Part shown: positions 24,397 to 34,432 of the stretch, piece by piece | How positions within the stretch are numbered: the stretch's first letter is position 1 | Layout of the letters: each line of letters opens with the position of its first letter | Source of the DNA: an uncultured Prevotellaceae bacterium | Lineage (GTDB): Bacteria > Bacteroidota > Bacteroidia > Bacteroidales > Bacteroidaceae | DNA: 64,000 nucleotides | Direction of reading: 5' to 3' | Assembly: GCA_902782305.1 (NCBI GenBank) | Contig: CACZMV010000010.1 | Location: forward strand, 1-64,000 | Notes under the pieces: model-generated | The model's input: only the letters and a program-made list of their open reading frames with translations | Database searches by the model: none | What the model was told of the DNA's origin: nothing | Program-made: the position numbers and the translations under genes

Positions 24397-26397
24397 ATGG
24401 TTATGGAAACAGTTTATAGTTATTCATTTCTGATCCTTCTGCTGCCTGCGCTGTCCTTCGTGATTCTTGCGCTTGCTGGCATGAAGATGTCGCATAAGAC
24501 TGCAGGTCTTATCGGCACGACATCGCTGGGACTGGTTACCGTGCTTTCCTATTGGACGGCCTTCGCCTATTTCGGTGCCGACCGTCTGGCTGATGGCACA
24601 TACGCTACCATCGTTCCCTATAACTTCACCTGGCTGCCTCTGGGCAATCTGCATTTCGACATGGGTATCCTGCTGGATCCTATTTCGGTCATGATGCTCA
24701 TTGTCATTTCGACAGTCTCGCTGATGGTACATATCTACTCGTTCGGCTACATGCACGGTGAGAAAGGCTTCCAGCGTTACTACGCTTTCCTGAGCCTGTT
24801 CACCATGTCAATGCTCGGACTGGTTGTTGCCACTAACATTTTCCAGATGTACACCTTCTGGGAACTCGTGGGTGTCAGCTCTTATCTGTTGATTGGATTC
24901 TACTACCCGTTGAAGCCCGCCATTGCTGCCTCTAAGAAGGCTTTCATCGTGACGCGCTTCGCCGATATGTTCTTCCTCATCGGTATTCTGATGTTCGGTT
25001 ACTACACCGACTCGTTCAGCTTCTCGTTTGCAGGAAATATTGTGATGGGCGAGGGTACTACTCCGTTCATTGCAGGCAATGCTGCTAAAGCCGTTGCTGC
25101 CGCAGGCTTTATCCTGCCTACGGCCCTCGTGCTGATGTTTATCGGTGGTGCCGGTAAGAGTGCCATGTTCCCGTTGCACATCTGGCTGCCCGATGCCATG
25201 GAGGGTCCGACGCCTGTCTCTGCACTCATCCACGCTGCTACGATGGTGGTAGCCGGTGTGTTCCAGATTGCTCGTATGTTCCCCCTCTGGGTTGAGTACG
25301 CTCAGCCTCAGATGAGCATCGTTGTCTGGGTAGGTGTCTTCACCGCTTTCTATGCTGCTGCTGTGGCTTGTGCCCAGAGCGACATCAAGCGCGTGCTGGC
25401 CTTCTCGACCATTTCACAGATTGCCTTCATGATGGTGGCCCTCGGCGTTTCGCTGCCTGGTCATCATGGTGTGCTCGACAATCACGCACAGCTTGGTTTC
25501 ATGGCAGGTATGTTCCACCTCTTTACACATGCTATGTTCAAGGCTTGCTTGTTCCTCGGTGCCGGTTGTATCATCCACGCCGTACACTCCAACGAGATGG
25601 CTATGATGGGTGGCTTGCGCAAGTATATGCCGATTACCAACATCACCTTCCTCATCAGTTGTTTCGCCATTGCAGGTATTCCTTTCTTCTCGGGCTTCAG
25701 CTCGAAGGATGAGATCATTACCGCCTGCTTTGCTTACAGTCCTGTGGTTGGTTGGATTATGACAGGTATCGCTGCTATGACCGCCTTCTATATGTTCCGT
25801 CTGTATTATGGCATCTTCTGGGGTACTGAGAATGTGGAAGCCCACGAGCACCATACTCCTCACGAGGCTCCTGCTACGATGACCATTCCTCTCATTGTGC
25901 TTTGTGTCATTACGATGGGTGTGGGTATCTATTCCACCATCGCAGGTTTCGCAGGGTGGGGTGGCAGCTTCGGCAGCTATGTGTCTGCCGCTGGTACCGA
26001 CTACACCATCCACTTCGACACGCAGATTGCTGCTACCTCTACCATTATTGCCATCCTGAGCATCTGTCTGGCCACCTATATATATAAAGGTGAGAGTCAG
26101 CCCATCGCTGATCGTCTGTACAAGACGTTCCCCAAGCTGCACCGTGCAGCCTATAAGCGTTTCTATCAGGACGAGATTTGGCAGTATGTCACTCATCGCA
26201 TCATCTTCCGCTGCATCTCTACGCCTATTGCTTGGTTCGACCGTCACGTTGTTGATGGCACGTTCAACTTCATGGCTTGGGGTGCTAATGAGGCTGGTGA
26301 GTCCTTGCGTCCCTGGCAGAGTGGCGATGTCCGTCAATATGCAGTATGGTTCCTCACGGGTACTGTTGCATTAACATTAATCCTGCTTGCAATCTAA
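24397..26397 (+). CDS. nuoL: Complex I subunit L (antiporter-like)
   Basis: A 666-residue proton-pumping subunit with the conserved antiporter core: WELVGVSSYLLIGFYY, KAFIVTRFADMFFLIG, GAGKSAMFPLHIWLPDAMEG, and ALIHAATMVVAGVF. A long C-terminal lateral helix region follows. Two ATGs (24397 and 24403) are equally possible starts; the first directly follows the nuoK stop. Confidence 0.95.
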   Translation: MVMETVYSYSFLILLLPALSFVILALAGMKMSHKTAGLIGTTSLGLVTVLSYWTAFAYFGADRLADGTYATIVPYNFTWLPLGNLHFDMGILLDPISVMMLIVISTVSLMVHIYSFGYMHGEKGFQRYYAFLSLFTMSMLGLVVATNIFQMYTFWELVGVSSYLLIGFYYPLKPAIAASKKAFIVTRFADMFFLIGILMFGYYTDSFSFSFAGNIVMGEGTTPFIAGNAAKAVAAAGFILPTALVLMFIGGAGKSAMFPLHIWLPDAMEGPTPVSALIHAATMVVAGVFQIARMFPLWVEYAQPQMSIVVWVGVFTAFYAAAVACAQSDIKRVLAFSTISQIAFMMVALGVSLPGHHGVLDNHAQLGFMAGMFHLFTHAMFKACLFLGAGCIIHAVHSNEMAMMGGLRKYMPITNITFLISCFAIAGIPFFSGFSSKDEIITACFAYSPVVGWIMTGIAAMTAFYMFRLYYGIFWGTENVEAHEHHTPHEAPATMTIPLIVLCVITMGVGIYSTIAGFAGWGGSFGSYVSAAGTDYTIHFDTQIAATSTIIAILSICLATYIYKGESQPIADRLYKTFPKLHRAAYKRFYQDEIWQYVTHRIIFRCISTPIAWFDRHVVDGTFNFMAWGANEAGESLRPWQSGDVRQYAVWFLTGTVALTLILLAI

Positions 26398-26412
26398 ATC
26401 GAAAGTACAATT

Positions 26413-27894
26413 ATGAGTATATTAACATTATTCGTAGTAATCCCCGCCTTGATGCTTCTCGGCCTTTGGCTGGCCAAGTCGCTTAATCAGGTGCGTGGTG
26501 TGATGGTGGCTGGCGCTTCGTGTCTGCTGGCCCTGTCCGTCTGGCTGACCATCTACTTTGTTCAGCAGCGTGCAGCAGGTAATACCGATGTGATGCTGTT
26601 GACCTATAGTACCCCTTGGTTCAAGCCACTTAATATTGCCTATTCTGTAGGTGTCGATGGTATCTCTGTCGTGATGTTGCTTCTGTCGAGCATCATCGTG
26701 TTTACCGGCACCTTTGCCTCTTGGCAGCTGAAGCCCCTTACCAAGGAGTATTTCCTTTGGTTCACCCTGCTCTCTACGGGTGTTTATGGCTTCTTCATCT
26801 GCACCGATATGTTCACCATGTTCATGTTCTACGAGGTAGCGCTGATTCCCATGTACCTGCTGATTGGTGTCTGGGGTTCCGGCAACAAGGAGTATGCTGC
26901 CATGAAGCTGACGCTGATGCTGATGGGAGGTTCCGCCCTGCTGATTATCGGTCTGCTGGGCATCTACTACTTCAGTGGTGCTACCACCATGAACGTCAAC
27001 GAGATAGCTGCTATGCACAATATCCCCGTCGACATCCAGAAGATGTTCTTCCCCTTCATCTTCATCGGTTTCGGTGTGCTGGGCGCCCTGTTCCCCTTCC
27101 ATACATGGTCACCTGACGGTCATGCCTCAGCCCCCACGGCTGTGTCGATGCTCCACGCTGGTGTGCTGATGAAGCTGGGAGGCTACGGCTGCTTCCGCGT
27201 AGCAATGTATCTGTTGCCCGATGCAGCCAATGAACTGGCGTGGATTTTCCTCATCCTCACCACCATCTCAGTGGTCTATGGTGCCTTCTCTGCTTGCGTA
27301 CAGACCGACCTGAAGTACATCAACGCTTACTCGTCGGTGTCTCACTGCGGTCTGGTGCTCTTCGCCCTGCTGATGATGACCAAGACCTCTTGCACGGGTG
27401 CTATCCTGCAGATGCTCTCGCACGGTCTGATGACGGCCCTCTTCTTTGCCCTCATCGGTATGATCTACGGTCGTACGCATACTCGTGACATCCGCTACTT
27501 GGACGGTCTGATGAAGATCATGCCTTTCCTTGCTGTGGGTTACGTTGTGGCTGGTTTGGCCAACCTCGGTCTTCCTGGCTTCTCGGGCTTCATTGCTGAG
27601 ATGACCATCTTCGTGGGTTCGTTCGAGAATGTTGACACCTTCCATCGTGTCGCCACTATCATTGCTTGTACGTCGATTGTCATCACGGCAGTCTATATCC
27701 TGCGTGTTGTTGGTAAGATTCTGTATGGCGAGGTCAAGAATCCTCACTACCTTGAACTTACTGATGCTACTTGGGACGAGCGTGTTGCCGTTATCTGCCT
27801 CATTGCTTGTGTGGCAGGTCTCGGTTTGTTCCCTCTTTGGGCAAGCAATGTCATCTCTGACGCTGTAGGACCAATTCTCGCTAACATCATTTAA
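26413..27894 (+). CDS. nuoM: Complex I subunit M (antiporter-like)
   Basis: A 493-residue subunit. It shows YSVGVDGISVVMLLLSSI, MFYEVALIPMYLLIGVWG with the key Glu, FPFHTWSPDGHASAPTAVS, and HAGVLMKLGGYGCFR. A GLPGFSGFIAEM segment is near the C-terminus. The order L-M-N is normal. Confidence 0.95.
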   Translation: MSILTLFVVIPALMLLGLWLAKSLNQVRGVMVAGASCLLALSVWLTIYFVQQRAAGNTDVMLLTYSTPWFKPLNIAYSVGVDGISVVMLLLSSIIVFTGTFASWQLKPLTKEYFLWFTLLSTGVYGFFICTDMFTMFMFYEVALIPMYLLIGVWGSGNKEYAAMKLTLMLMGGSALLIIGLLGIYYFSGATTMNVNEIAAMHNIPVDIQKMFFPFIFIGFGVLGALFPFHTWSPDGHASAPTAVSMLHAGVLMKLGGYGCFRVAMYLLPDAANELAWIFLILTTISVVYGAFSACVQTDLKYINAYSSVSHCGLVLFALLMMTKTSCTGAILQMLSHGLMTALFFALIGMIYGRTHTRDIRYLDGLMKIMPFLAVGYVVAGLANLGLPGFSGFIAEMTIFVGSFENVDTFHRVATIIACTSIVITAVYILRVVGKILYGEVKNPHYLELTDATWDERVAVICLIACVAGLGLFPLWASNVISDAVGPILANII

Positions 27895-27897
27895 TAT

Positions 27898-27903
27898 AGG
27901 AGG
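27898..27903 (+). promoter_or_regulatory. Strong Shine-Dalgarno before nuoN
   Basis: AGGAGG lies 11 bases before the nuoN ATG. Such a full match is rare among genes in this window, which mostly have A-rich leaders. Confidence 0.7.
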
Positions 27904-27913
27904 ACGAAACATT

Positions 27914-29371
27914 ATGAATTACGGACAATTCCTAAATATGATTCCTGAGGCACTCTTGGTCCTCGCATTGCTTATCGTTTTCTTTGCTGACTTCTGTCTG
28001 CATAAGAGTGAGCGTAAGGTTTCTGTGTTGGGCAAGCTCACTGCTGCCCTGTTGCTATGTCAGACGGTAATGCTTACTGTTGCAGAGCCATCCATTGCCT
28101 TCGGAGGTATGTATGTCGCTACACAGGCTGCTAATGTCATGAAGCTGATTCTTACCATGGGTACCCTTATTGTGGTTATCATGGCCCAGCCTTGGGTGGA
28201 GAACGAGGCTCGTCGCTATGCTGGTGAGTTCCATTTGCTCGTGCTCTCTACACTGTTGGGTATGTATATGATGACTTCAAGTGGCAATTTCCTCATGTTC
28301 TTCCTTGGTTTGGAAACAGCTTCAGTGCCCATGGCCTGTTTGGTAGCTTTCGATAAGTTGAAGAAGAACTCTGCAGAGGGTGCTGCTAAATATATTCTTA
28401 CAGCTACCTTCTCTAGTGGTATTATGCTCTATGGCCTCTCGTTCATCTATGGATCAATAGGCACACTCTATTATGACGATGTGCTCTCTCGCATGACTTA
28501 TTTTGCCCAGTTTAAGAGCCAGTTGCCCATGCTTATTATGGGACTTGTGTTCTTCTTCAGTGGCTTAGGTTTCAAGCTCTCACTTGTACCTTTCCATTTC
28601 TGGACTGCTGATACTTACGAGGGTGCTCCTACACCAGTAACTGGTTATCTTAGTGTAGTCTCAAAGGGTGCTGCTGCTTATGCATTGATGTTCATCTTTA
28701 TGCGTGCCTTTGCGCCCCTTACAGAGTACTGGGAGTACATGCTTTATATCGTCATTGTACTTTCTATTACCGTTGCCAACCTCTTCGCCATCCGTCAGAG
28801 TGAACTGAAGCGCTTCATGGCATTCTCTTCTATCTCACAGGCGGGTTACATCATGTTGGCTGTTATCGGTTCTTCTCAGACAGGTATGGCTTCGCTGATG
28901 TATTATATTCTCGTTTATGTCGTTGCCAACATGGCTGTCTTCACTGTTATCTCTACAGTAGAACAGAATAACAACGGACGTACGGATATGAATGCCTATA
29001 ACGGATTTTATCAGACCAATCCCAAGTTGTCGTTCCTCATGACGCTGGCTCTGTTCTCATTGGCTGGTATCCCTCCCTTTGCAGGTATGTTCTCAAAGTT
29101 CTTCGTATTTATGGCTGCTGCACAGCAAGGTTCTTTTTGGGCCTACTTTGTAGTGTTTATTGCGTTGATCAATACGGTAGTGTCACTCTACTACTATCTG
29201 CTTATCGTTAAGGCTATGTACATCAAGCAGACCGATACTCCTCTGCCCACCTTTACAACCGACCTTTATACCCGTGTGGCATTGGTTGTTTGTACCCTGG
29301 GTATTGTACTCTTCGGCGTCTGCTCTTGTATCTACGACTATCTCTTTGCAGCCTCAGCCTCTGTCATGTAA
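27914..29371 (+). CDS. nuoN: Complex I subunit N (antiporter-like)
   Basis: A 485-residue last subunit of the operon. Conserved parts are FLMFFLGLETASVPMACLVA, KYILTATFSSGIMLYGLSF, GLGFKLSLVPFHFWTADTYE, GAPTPVTGYLSVVSK and SISQAGYIMLA. The operon ends at a two-way terminator shared with uvrA. No nuoE, nuoF or nuoG was found in the window. Confidence 0.95.
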   Translation: MNYGQFLNMIPEALLVLALLIVFFADFCLHKSERKVSVLGKLTAALLLCQTVMLTVAEPSIAFGGMYVATQAANVMKLILTMGTLIVVIMAQPWVENEARRYAGEFHLLVLSTLLGMYMMTSSGNFLMFFLGLETASVPMACLVAFDKLKKNSAEGAAKYILTATFSSGIMLYGLSFIYGSIGTLYYDDVLSRMTYFAQFKSQLPMLIMGLVFFFSGLGFKLSLVPFHFWTADTYEGAPTPVTGYLSVVSKGAAAYALMFIFMRAFAPLTEYWEYMLYIVIVLSITVANLFAIRQSELKRFMAFSSISQAGYIMLAVIGSSQTGMASLMYYILVYVVANMAVFTVISTVEQNNNGRTDMNAYNGFYQTNPKLSFLMTLALFSLAGIPPFAGMFSKFFVFMAAAQQGSFWAYFVVFIALINTVVSLYYYLLIVKAMYIKQTDTPLPTFTTDLYTRVALVVCTLGIVLFGVCSCIYDYLFAASASVM

Positions 29372-29390
29372 GGTTTAGGCTTGTGCATAT

Positions 29391-29429
29391 AAAAATAGGT
29401 GGGGTACTTTCGGTGCTCCACCTATTTTT
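29391..29429. terminator. Two-way terminator between nuoN and uvrA
   Basis: A 12-bp perfect stem AAAAATAGGTGG/CCACCTATTTTT (29391-29402 and 29418-29429) extends inward by five more pairs. It has A-rich and T-rich flanks on both sides, fitting the two converging genes. Confidence 0.9.
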
Positions 29430-29436
29430 ATGATGA

Positions 29437-32268
29437 TTATTTGCTTCGTTTCAGTTCTTCTTTTAGGAACTTGGGCGTGAAGCCCTTTTTCGATTTGGCT
29501 ACCTCTTCTGGTGTACCCGTAGAGAGAATTGTTCCACCAGCGCGTCCACCCCCAGGACCTATGTCGATGATATGGTCTGCCAATTTGATGACATCCAGAT
29601 TATGTTCGATGACGATAACGGTGTTGCCACGATCAACCAGTCGTTGTAGCACATCCATGAGGATGCGGATGTCTTCGAAATGCAGACCTGTGGTGGGCTC
29701 GTCCAGGATGTAAAGTGTCTTGCCAGTGTCTTTTTTCGACAACTCAGTGGCCAACTTGACACGCTGGCTTTCACCACCAGAGAGCGTGGTTGACGATTGC
29801 CCCAGTTTGATATACCCCAGTCCTACATCCTGAATAGTCTTGATTTTGCGCAGGATGTCGGGCACATTCTCGAAGAACTCGCAGGCTTGATTGATAGTCA
29901 TATCAAGAACGTCAGCAATCGACTTACCCTTGAAGCGAACCTCCAGCGTTTCACGGTTATAACGTTTTCCGTGACATTCTTCGCAAGGTACTTGAATGTC
30001 GGGCAGGAAGTTCATTTCAATAGTCTTATAGCCATTGCCACCACACGTCTCACAGCGTCCGCCCTTTACGTTAAACGAGAAACGACCAGGCTTGTATCCG
30101 CGAATCTGTGCTTCGGGCAAGTTGACGAACAGCGAACGGATATCGCTGAACACACCTGTATAAGTAGCAGGATTTGAACGTGGGGTTCGTCCGATAGGCG
30201 TTTGGTCCACATTCACCACCTTATCTATATATTCCAGACCTTCAATGCTCTCGTAGGGCATAGGCTGTTGGAGTGAGCGATAGAAATGCTTTGAGAGAAT
30301 GGGGTGTAGCGTCTCGTTGATAAGTGTCGACTTACCCGATCCTGACACACCAGTGACAAGGATGAGCTTTCCTAAAGGAAACTCCACTGTGACGTTCTTC
30401 AGGTTGTTGCCAGTACATCCCTTTAGTATTAGGCTATGTCCATTGCCTGGGCGACGCTTGGAGGGGAGGGGAATGGTCATCTTTCCACTGAGATATTGGG
30501 CAGTAATGGTTTGCTGCTTCATCATCTCATCAATAGTACCTTGGAACACCACTTCGCCACCCTTGCGACCCGCACGAGGACCAATGTCTACGATATAATC
30601 TGAAGCCAGCATCATGTCACGATCGTGCTCTACCACAATGACCGTGTTACCCAGGTCGCGCAAATCTTTCAATGAACGAATCAGTCTGTCGTTGTCACGC
30701 TGGTGCAAACCAATAGAAGGTTCATCAAGGATATAGAGCACATTCACTAGTTGTGAACCAATCTGGGTTGCCAAGCGGATGCGCTGACTCTCACCACCCG
30801 ATAGAGAGGCCGATTGGCGATTAAGTGCCAGATAGTCAAGACCTACTTCCAGCAGGAAATCCAATCGAGTGCGTATCTCTTTCAGAATCTCTGTGGCAAT
30901 CTGTTGTTGTTGGTGGTCAAGGGTAGGCTCTACATCGTCCAGCCATTGGCGCAGTTCGGAAATGTCCATGCTTGCCAGTTCGCTGATGTTCTTATCACCT
31001 ATCTTATAAGATAAAGCTTCACGATTCAGACGCTGACCATGACACTCCGGACAAGTACATTCAGCCAAGAACTGATCGGCCCACTTTTGTCCTCCTGAAC
31101 TATCATCGTTTTCCATGACGGAGCGCAGGTATTTCACCACACCATCAAAATCTACGAAAAAGTCGCTCGATGTATGCACCAGTTCCTTGTCAATGCGCAC
31201 ACTTTCCAAAGAGCCATAAAGAATTTCGTTAAGTGCCTCGTCAGGAATTTCCTCAATAGCGGTTTTCAGAGTACACTCATACTTATGAAGGATGGCATCT
31301 ATCTGCCAGAAAATCATCTGGTTCTTATACTTTCCTAAAGGTGTGATACCTCCGTCATATATGCTGTGTTTTCGATTGGGAATGACCTTGTTAAGGTCTA
31401 TTTCGTTGATATATCCCAAACCTTTACAACGTGGACAAGCCCCTTGGGGCGAATTGAATGAGAATGTGTTAGGCGCAGGCTCACTGTAGGAAATACCTGT
31501 GGTGGGACACATGAGCTGTTTGGAGAAATGCTTCACATTGCCCGTCTCGTGATCCATAATCATCACTCTGCCTTCTCCCTGCTTCATGGCCATCTGTACG
31601 CTCTTCTTCAGTCGCTCATCAACGGTATCTTTGACAGCCATACGGTCTATGACCGCTTCAATGTCGTGGTTCTTATATCGATCCACTTTCATGCCCTGTG
31701 TAATCTCATGCAATTCCCCATCAACACGAACATGGAGATATCCTTTACGACGCAAGCCTTCAAAGAGTTCTCGATAGTGACCTTTACGCGAACGTACTAA
31801 CGGAGCGAGGATGAGAATCCGACGCCCAGCATAGTCGTGGGTAATCATCTCAATCACCTTCTCCTCTGTATATTTCACCATAGGTTCCTCAGTTTCATAG
31901 CTGTAGGCTTTTCCTGCTCGGGCAAAGAGTAGACGTAGGAAGTCATAAACCTCCGTGGTAGTGCCTACGGTTGATCGAGGATTCTTGTTGGTGGTTTTCT
32001 GTTCGATGCTGATAACGGGCGACAATCCAGTAATCTTATCGACATCAGGACGCTCCATGCCTCCCAGGAAGTTGCGAGCGTAGGCTGAGAAAGTCTCGAT
32101 ATATCGACGTTGTCCCTCTGCAAAGATGGTGTCGAAGGCCAGCGACGACTTACCACTGCCACTCAATCCCGTGATAACGGTTAGCGAGTCGCGAGGAATC
32201 TCAACGTCTATGTTCTTGAGGTTATGAACGCGCGCGCCCCATATATTGATTTTGTTGTCGTTACTCAT
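29437..32268 (-). CDS. uvrA: Excinuclease ABC subunit A
   Basis: A 943-residue DNA-damage sensor of nucleotide excision repair. There are two ABC ATPase modules: Walker [15 protein letters not shown] near residue 35 and [14 protein letters not shown] in the second half, and signatures [16 protein letters not shown] and [16 protein letters not shown]. Zinc-binding cysteines are in [27 protein letters not shown] and [11 protein letters not shown]. Full length, no anomaly. The start overlaps the end of the upstream secreted-protein gene by 8 bases, so it relies on that gene's promoter. Confidence 0.97.
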   Translation of the reverse strand: MSNDNKINIWGARVHNLKNIDVEIPRDSLTVITGLSGSGKSSLAFDTIFAEGQRRYIETFSAYARNFLGGMERPDVDKITGLSPVISIEQKTTNKNPRSTVGTTTEVYDFLRLLFARAGKAYSYETEEPMVKYTEEKVIEMITHDYAGRRILILAPLVRSRKGHYRELFEGLRRKGYLHVRVDGELHEITQGMKVDRYKNHDIEAVIDRMAVKDTVDERLKKSVQMAMKQGEGRVMIMDHETGNVKHFSKQLMCPTTGISYSEPAPNTFSFNSPQGACPRCKGLGYINEIDLNKVIPNRKHSIYDGGITPLGKYKNQMIFWQIDAILHKYECTLKTAIEEIPDEALNEILYGSLESVRIDKELVHTSSDFFVDFDGVVKYLRSVMENDDSSGGQKWADQFLAECTCPECHGQRLNREALSYKIGDKNISELASMDISELRQWLDDVEPTLDHQQQQIATEILKEIRTRLDFLLEVGLDYLALNRQSASLSGGESQRIRLATQIGSQLVNVLYILDEPSIGLHQRDNDRLIRSLKDLRDLGNTVIVVEHDRDMMLASDYIVDIGPRAGRKGGEVVFQGTIDEMMKQQTITAQYLSGKMTIPLPSKRRPGNGHSLILKGCTGNNLKNVTVEFPLGKLILVTGVSGSGKSTLINETLHPILSKHFYRSLQQPMPYESIEGLEYIDKVVNVDQTPIGRTPRSNPATYTGVFSDIRSLFVNLPEAQIRGYKPGRFSFNVKGGRCETCGGNGYKTIEMNFLPDIQVPCEECHGKRYNRETLEVRFKGKSIADVLDMTINQACEFFENVPDILRKIKTIQDVGLGYIKLGQSSTTLSGGESQRVKLATELSKKDTGKTLYILDEPTTGLHFEDIRILMDVLQRLVDRGNTVIVIEHNLDVIKLADHIIDIGPGGGRAGGTILSTGTPEEVAKSKKGFTPKFLKEELKRSK

Positions 32269-32953
32269 TGCTGTTGTTTACCACGTTGAAATTGCGTATC
32301 AGATTGACGTCCTTTCGGATGTTATACTCCACACCATCGGCACCACGTGCTTTGACATAGACATAATAGACTCCATCTTTCACAGGTTGACCCCTATAAG
32401 TGCCATCCCATCCCTTTGAAATATCAGTCCAGTCGTATAGTTTCTGACCATGTCGGTTGAAGATATAGGCGTGAAATTCAACGATGCTCTTATAATGGCC
32501 AGTGGCTTCCGGATGACATGCGCCTTTCGCCCCATAGAAGTCGTTGTACCCGTCGTTGTTAGGCGAGAAGGCATTAGGCATTTCCAGATGACTCTCTGTA
32601 ATGGTAATCTCAATACTGGCAGAGTCAACAGCTTCGCCATTCTGCTGAGCGATAACGGATACATTATTAATGCCTGACTCTGTGAAGGTAAACGTGGTTT
32701 CTTCTTCGTATCGGGTCACGACGGCACCTGATGCCTTGTTGCTGATGCGCCATATAATGGAGGCTCCTTCGTACAACTCCGTGGCATTGGAGCTGATGCG
32801 TGTAACAAGGGGCGCTTCGGAAGTGAAGTTCTCCGATGTGGTTATCTCAGTACCTGTATTATCGGTATAGGTAACTTTTATCTCTATGCCTGCGAAAACC
32901 ATCAAGGTGGTGCTCAGCAGAACCAAAAGGCATGATATTTTTCTTAAATCCAT
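32261..32953 (-). CDS. Secreted protein with CHU_C/gliding-type C-terminal domain
   Basis: A 230-residue protein. The start at 32953 (MDLRKISCLLVLLSTTLMVF) gives a signal peptide ending near AGIE and is preceded by a TAAATTTGC promoter element. Residues about 25-125 look like one or two Ig/PKD-type beta domains. The C-terminal 90 residues form the CHU_C (gliding-motility-associated) domain: MPNAFSPNNDGYNDFYG, FHAYIFNRHGQKLYDW, and KGWDGTYRGQPVKDGVYYVY. In the literature this domain directs type B substrates of the type IX secretion system. Its place directly before uvrA, with overlapping frames, is probably a historical accident rather than a shared function. Confidence 0.8.
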   Translation of the reverse strand: MDLRKISCLLVLLSTTLMVFAGIEIKVTYTDNTGTEITTSENFTSEAPLVTRISSNATELYEGASIIWRISNKASGAVVTRYEEETTFTFTESGINNVSVIAQQNGEAVDSASIEITITESHLEMPNAFSPNNDGYNDFYGAKGACHPEATGHYKSIVEFHAYIFNRHGQKLYDWTDISKGWDGTYRGQPVKDGVYYVYVKARGADGVEYNIRKDVNLIRNFNVVNNSNE

Positions 32954-32973
32954 GTTGATATGCGAATATTTGT

Positions 32974-32982
32974 GCAAATTTA
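32974..32982 (-). promoter_or_regulatory. -7 element for the CHU_C protein and uvrA
   Basis: Minus-strand TAAATTTGC, 20 bases before the ATG at 32953. Confidence 0.6.
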
Positions 32983-33014
32983 GCGAAAAAAGTAGAACTT
33001 CCGCATTTTTTTTG

Positions 33015-33022
33015 TAATTTTG
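33015..33022 (+). promoter_or_regulatory. -7 element for the LysM operon
   Basis: TAATTTTG, 30 bases before the ATG at 33053. A five-codon frame (MKKKR, 33033-33050) lies in the leader and ends two bases before that ATG, next to the AGAGG ribosome binding site. Confidence 0.65.
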
Positions 33023-33052
33023 TAGCGCAAAAATGAAAAAAAAGAGGTGAAG

Positions 33053-34426
33053 ATGAAAAGAATGATGAGATATTTCCTACTGCTAACGGTGTTGTCAGTG
33101 AGTGTTGAGACAGCCTTGGCGCAGGTGCAGAACTATAAGGAACTGCATCAGGTAAAGCGTAAGGAGACCATCTTTGGAATAGCCCGTGAAAACGGTATCA
33201 CTATTGACGAACTGATTAAGGCCAATCCAGAGATGAATACCCCTGGATATGAGCTTAAGAAGGGCGATTATATTAAAATTCCCTTCCCATCGAAGACTAG
33301 TCAGACGAGTCAAACTACTCCTGCTAGTCAGCCCAGCCAACCAGTTGCCCCTTCTAACAAGGACTTGCGTCAGCGTGAAATCAGGGTGGGAGTGATGTTG
33401 CCTTTGAACGATAAGACTACCGATGGCAAACGTATGCTGGAATACTATCGTGGTGTGCTCATGGCATGCGACAGTTTGAGAGCCATTGGTATTTCTATCG
33501 ATGTACATGCATGGAATGTTTCAGAAGAAAGCGATATCACCAAGGTGCTGTCCGATCCCAATGCAGCCAATCGCGACCTTATTATCGGTCCCTATTACAC
33601 CAAGCAGTTAAAGACCTTGGGCGACTATGCTTTGGCTCGCGATATCAAGGTGTTTGTTCCTTTCATTAATTATTCGCAAGAGATTTATAACAATTACAAT
33701 CTGTTTCAGGCTCATCAGAATCAGAACCAGTTGAATGATGCTTATGTGCAGCGTTTCTACGAACGCTTCAAGGATTGTCATCCTGTGCTCATCGATTGCA
33801 ACGATTCCACCAGTACGAAAGGTAGCTTTACCACAGCCCTTCGCAGACGCCTGGAACAGAATGGTATCCAGTATAGCATTACCAACCTGCGCTCCAGTGA
33901 GGCACAGTTCCGCAAGGCTTTCTCTATGAGTCAGCGCAATGTGGTCATTCTGAACACCAGCCGTTCTCAGGAGTTGAATGTGGCCTTTGCCAAACTGAAC
34001 GGTATGGTGATGAATACTCCAGGCATGTTGATTTCGATGTTTGGCTATACCGAATGGCTGATGTATAATCGTCAGCATCTGGACAATTTCTATAAGTTCG
34101 ACGTGTATGTTCCTTCTACCTATTATATGAATCCACTGTCTCCAAGGTCAGACCGTATTAAGCTGAAGTATCGCTGGAATTTCCATCAGGACATGCAGAA
34201 CTACAACCAGCGTTATGCGGTGGCAGGTTTCGACCATGCTTTCTTCATGCTGAAGGGTCTCCACATGTATGGCTCTCACTTCACCGGTGCAGCAGGCATG
34301 GTGGGTTATACTCCTTTGCAGACTCCCCTGCACTTTGAGCGCATTGGAAATGGGGGATTGCAGAATCGTGCTGTATTGTTTGTACATTACACCAATGATA
34401 ATAAGGTGGAAACTATCAACTTCTAA
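33053..34426 (+). CDS. LysM-domain periplasmic-binding-like protein
   Basis: A 457-residue exported protein. The start at 33053 gives MKRMMRYFLLLTVLSVSVET and a cleavage site near ALAQ; a GTG at 33047 is an alternative. Residues about 25-75 are a LysM domain (HQVKRKETIFGIARENGITI, LIKANPEM), which binds peptidoglycan. A Ser/Thr/Gln/Pro linker follows. Residues about 110-457 resemble the type 1 periplasmic-binding/receptor-ligand fold (REIRVGVMLPLNDKTTDGKR, DLIIGPYYTKQLKTLGDYAL, VIDCNDS-like strands). Such combinations are common in Bacteroidetes without a known ligand. It is the first of several closely spaced genes. Confidence 0.8.
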   Translation: MKRMMRYFLLLTVLSVSVETALAQVQNYKELHQVKRKETIFGIARENGITIDELIKANPEMNTPGYELKKGDYIKIPFPSKTSQTSQTTPASQPSQPVAPSNKDLRQREIRVGVMLPLNDKTTDGKRMLEYYRGVLMACDSLRAIGISIDVHAWNVSEESDITKVLSDPNAANRDLIIGPYYTKQLKTLGDYALARDIKVFVPFINYSQEIYNNYNLFQAHQNQNQLNDAYVQRFYERFKDCHPVLIDCNDSTSTKGSFTTALRRRLEQNGIQYSITNLRSSEAQFRKAFSMSQRNVVILNTSRSQELNVAFAKLNGMVMNTPGMLISMFGYTEWLMYNRQHLDNFYKFDVYVPSTYYMNPLSPRSDRIKLKYRWNFHQDMQNYNQRYAVAGFDHAFFMLKGLHMYGSHFTGAAGMVGYTPLQTPLHFERIGNGGLQNRAVLFVHYTNDNKVETINF

Positions 34427-34432
34427 AGGCAC

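Noticed and set aside
25414-26337. Minus-strand open frame of 307 codons opposite nuoL
   Set aside because: Antisense shadow of a conserved membrane subunit; its composition is rich in His, Asn and Thr without any domain.
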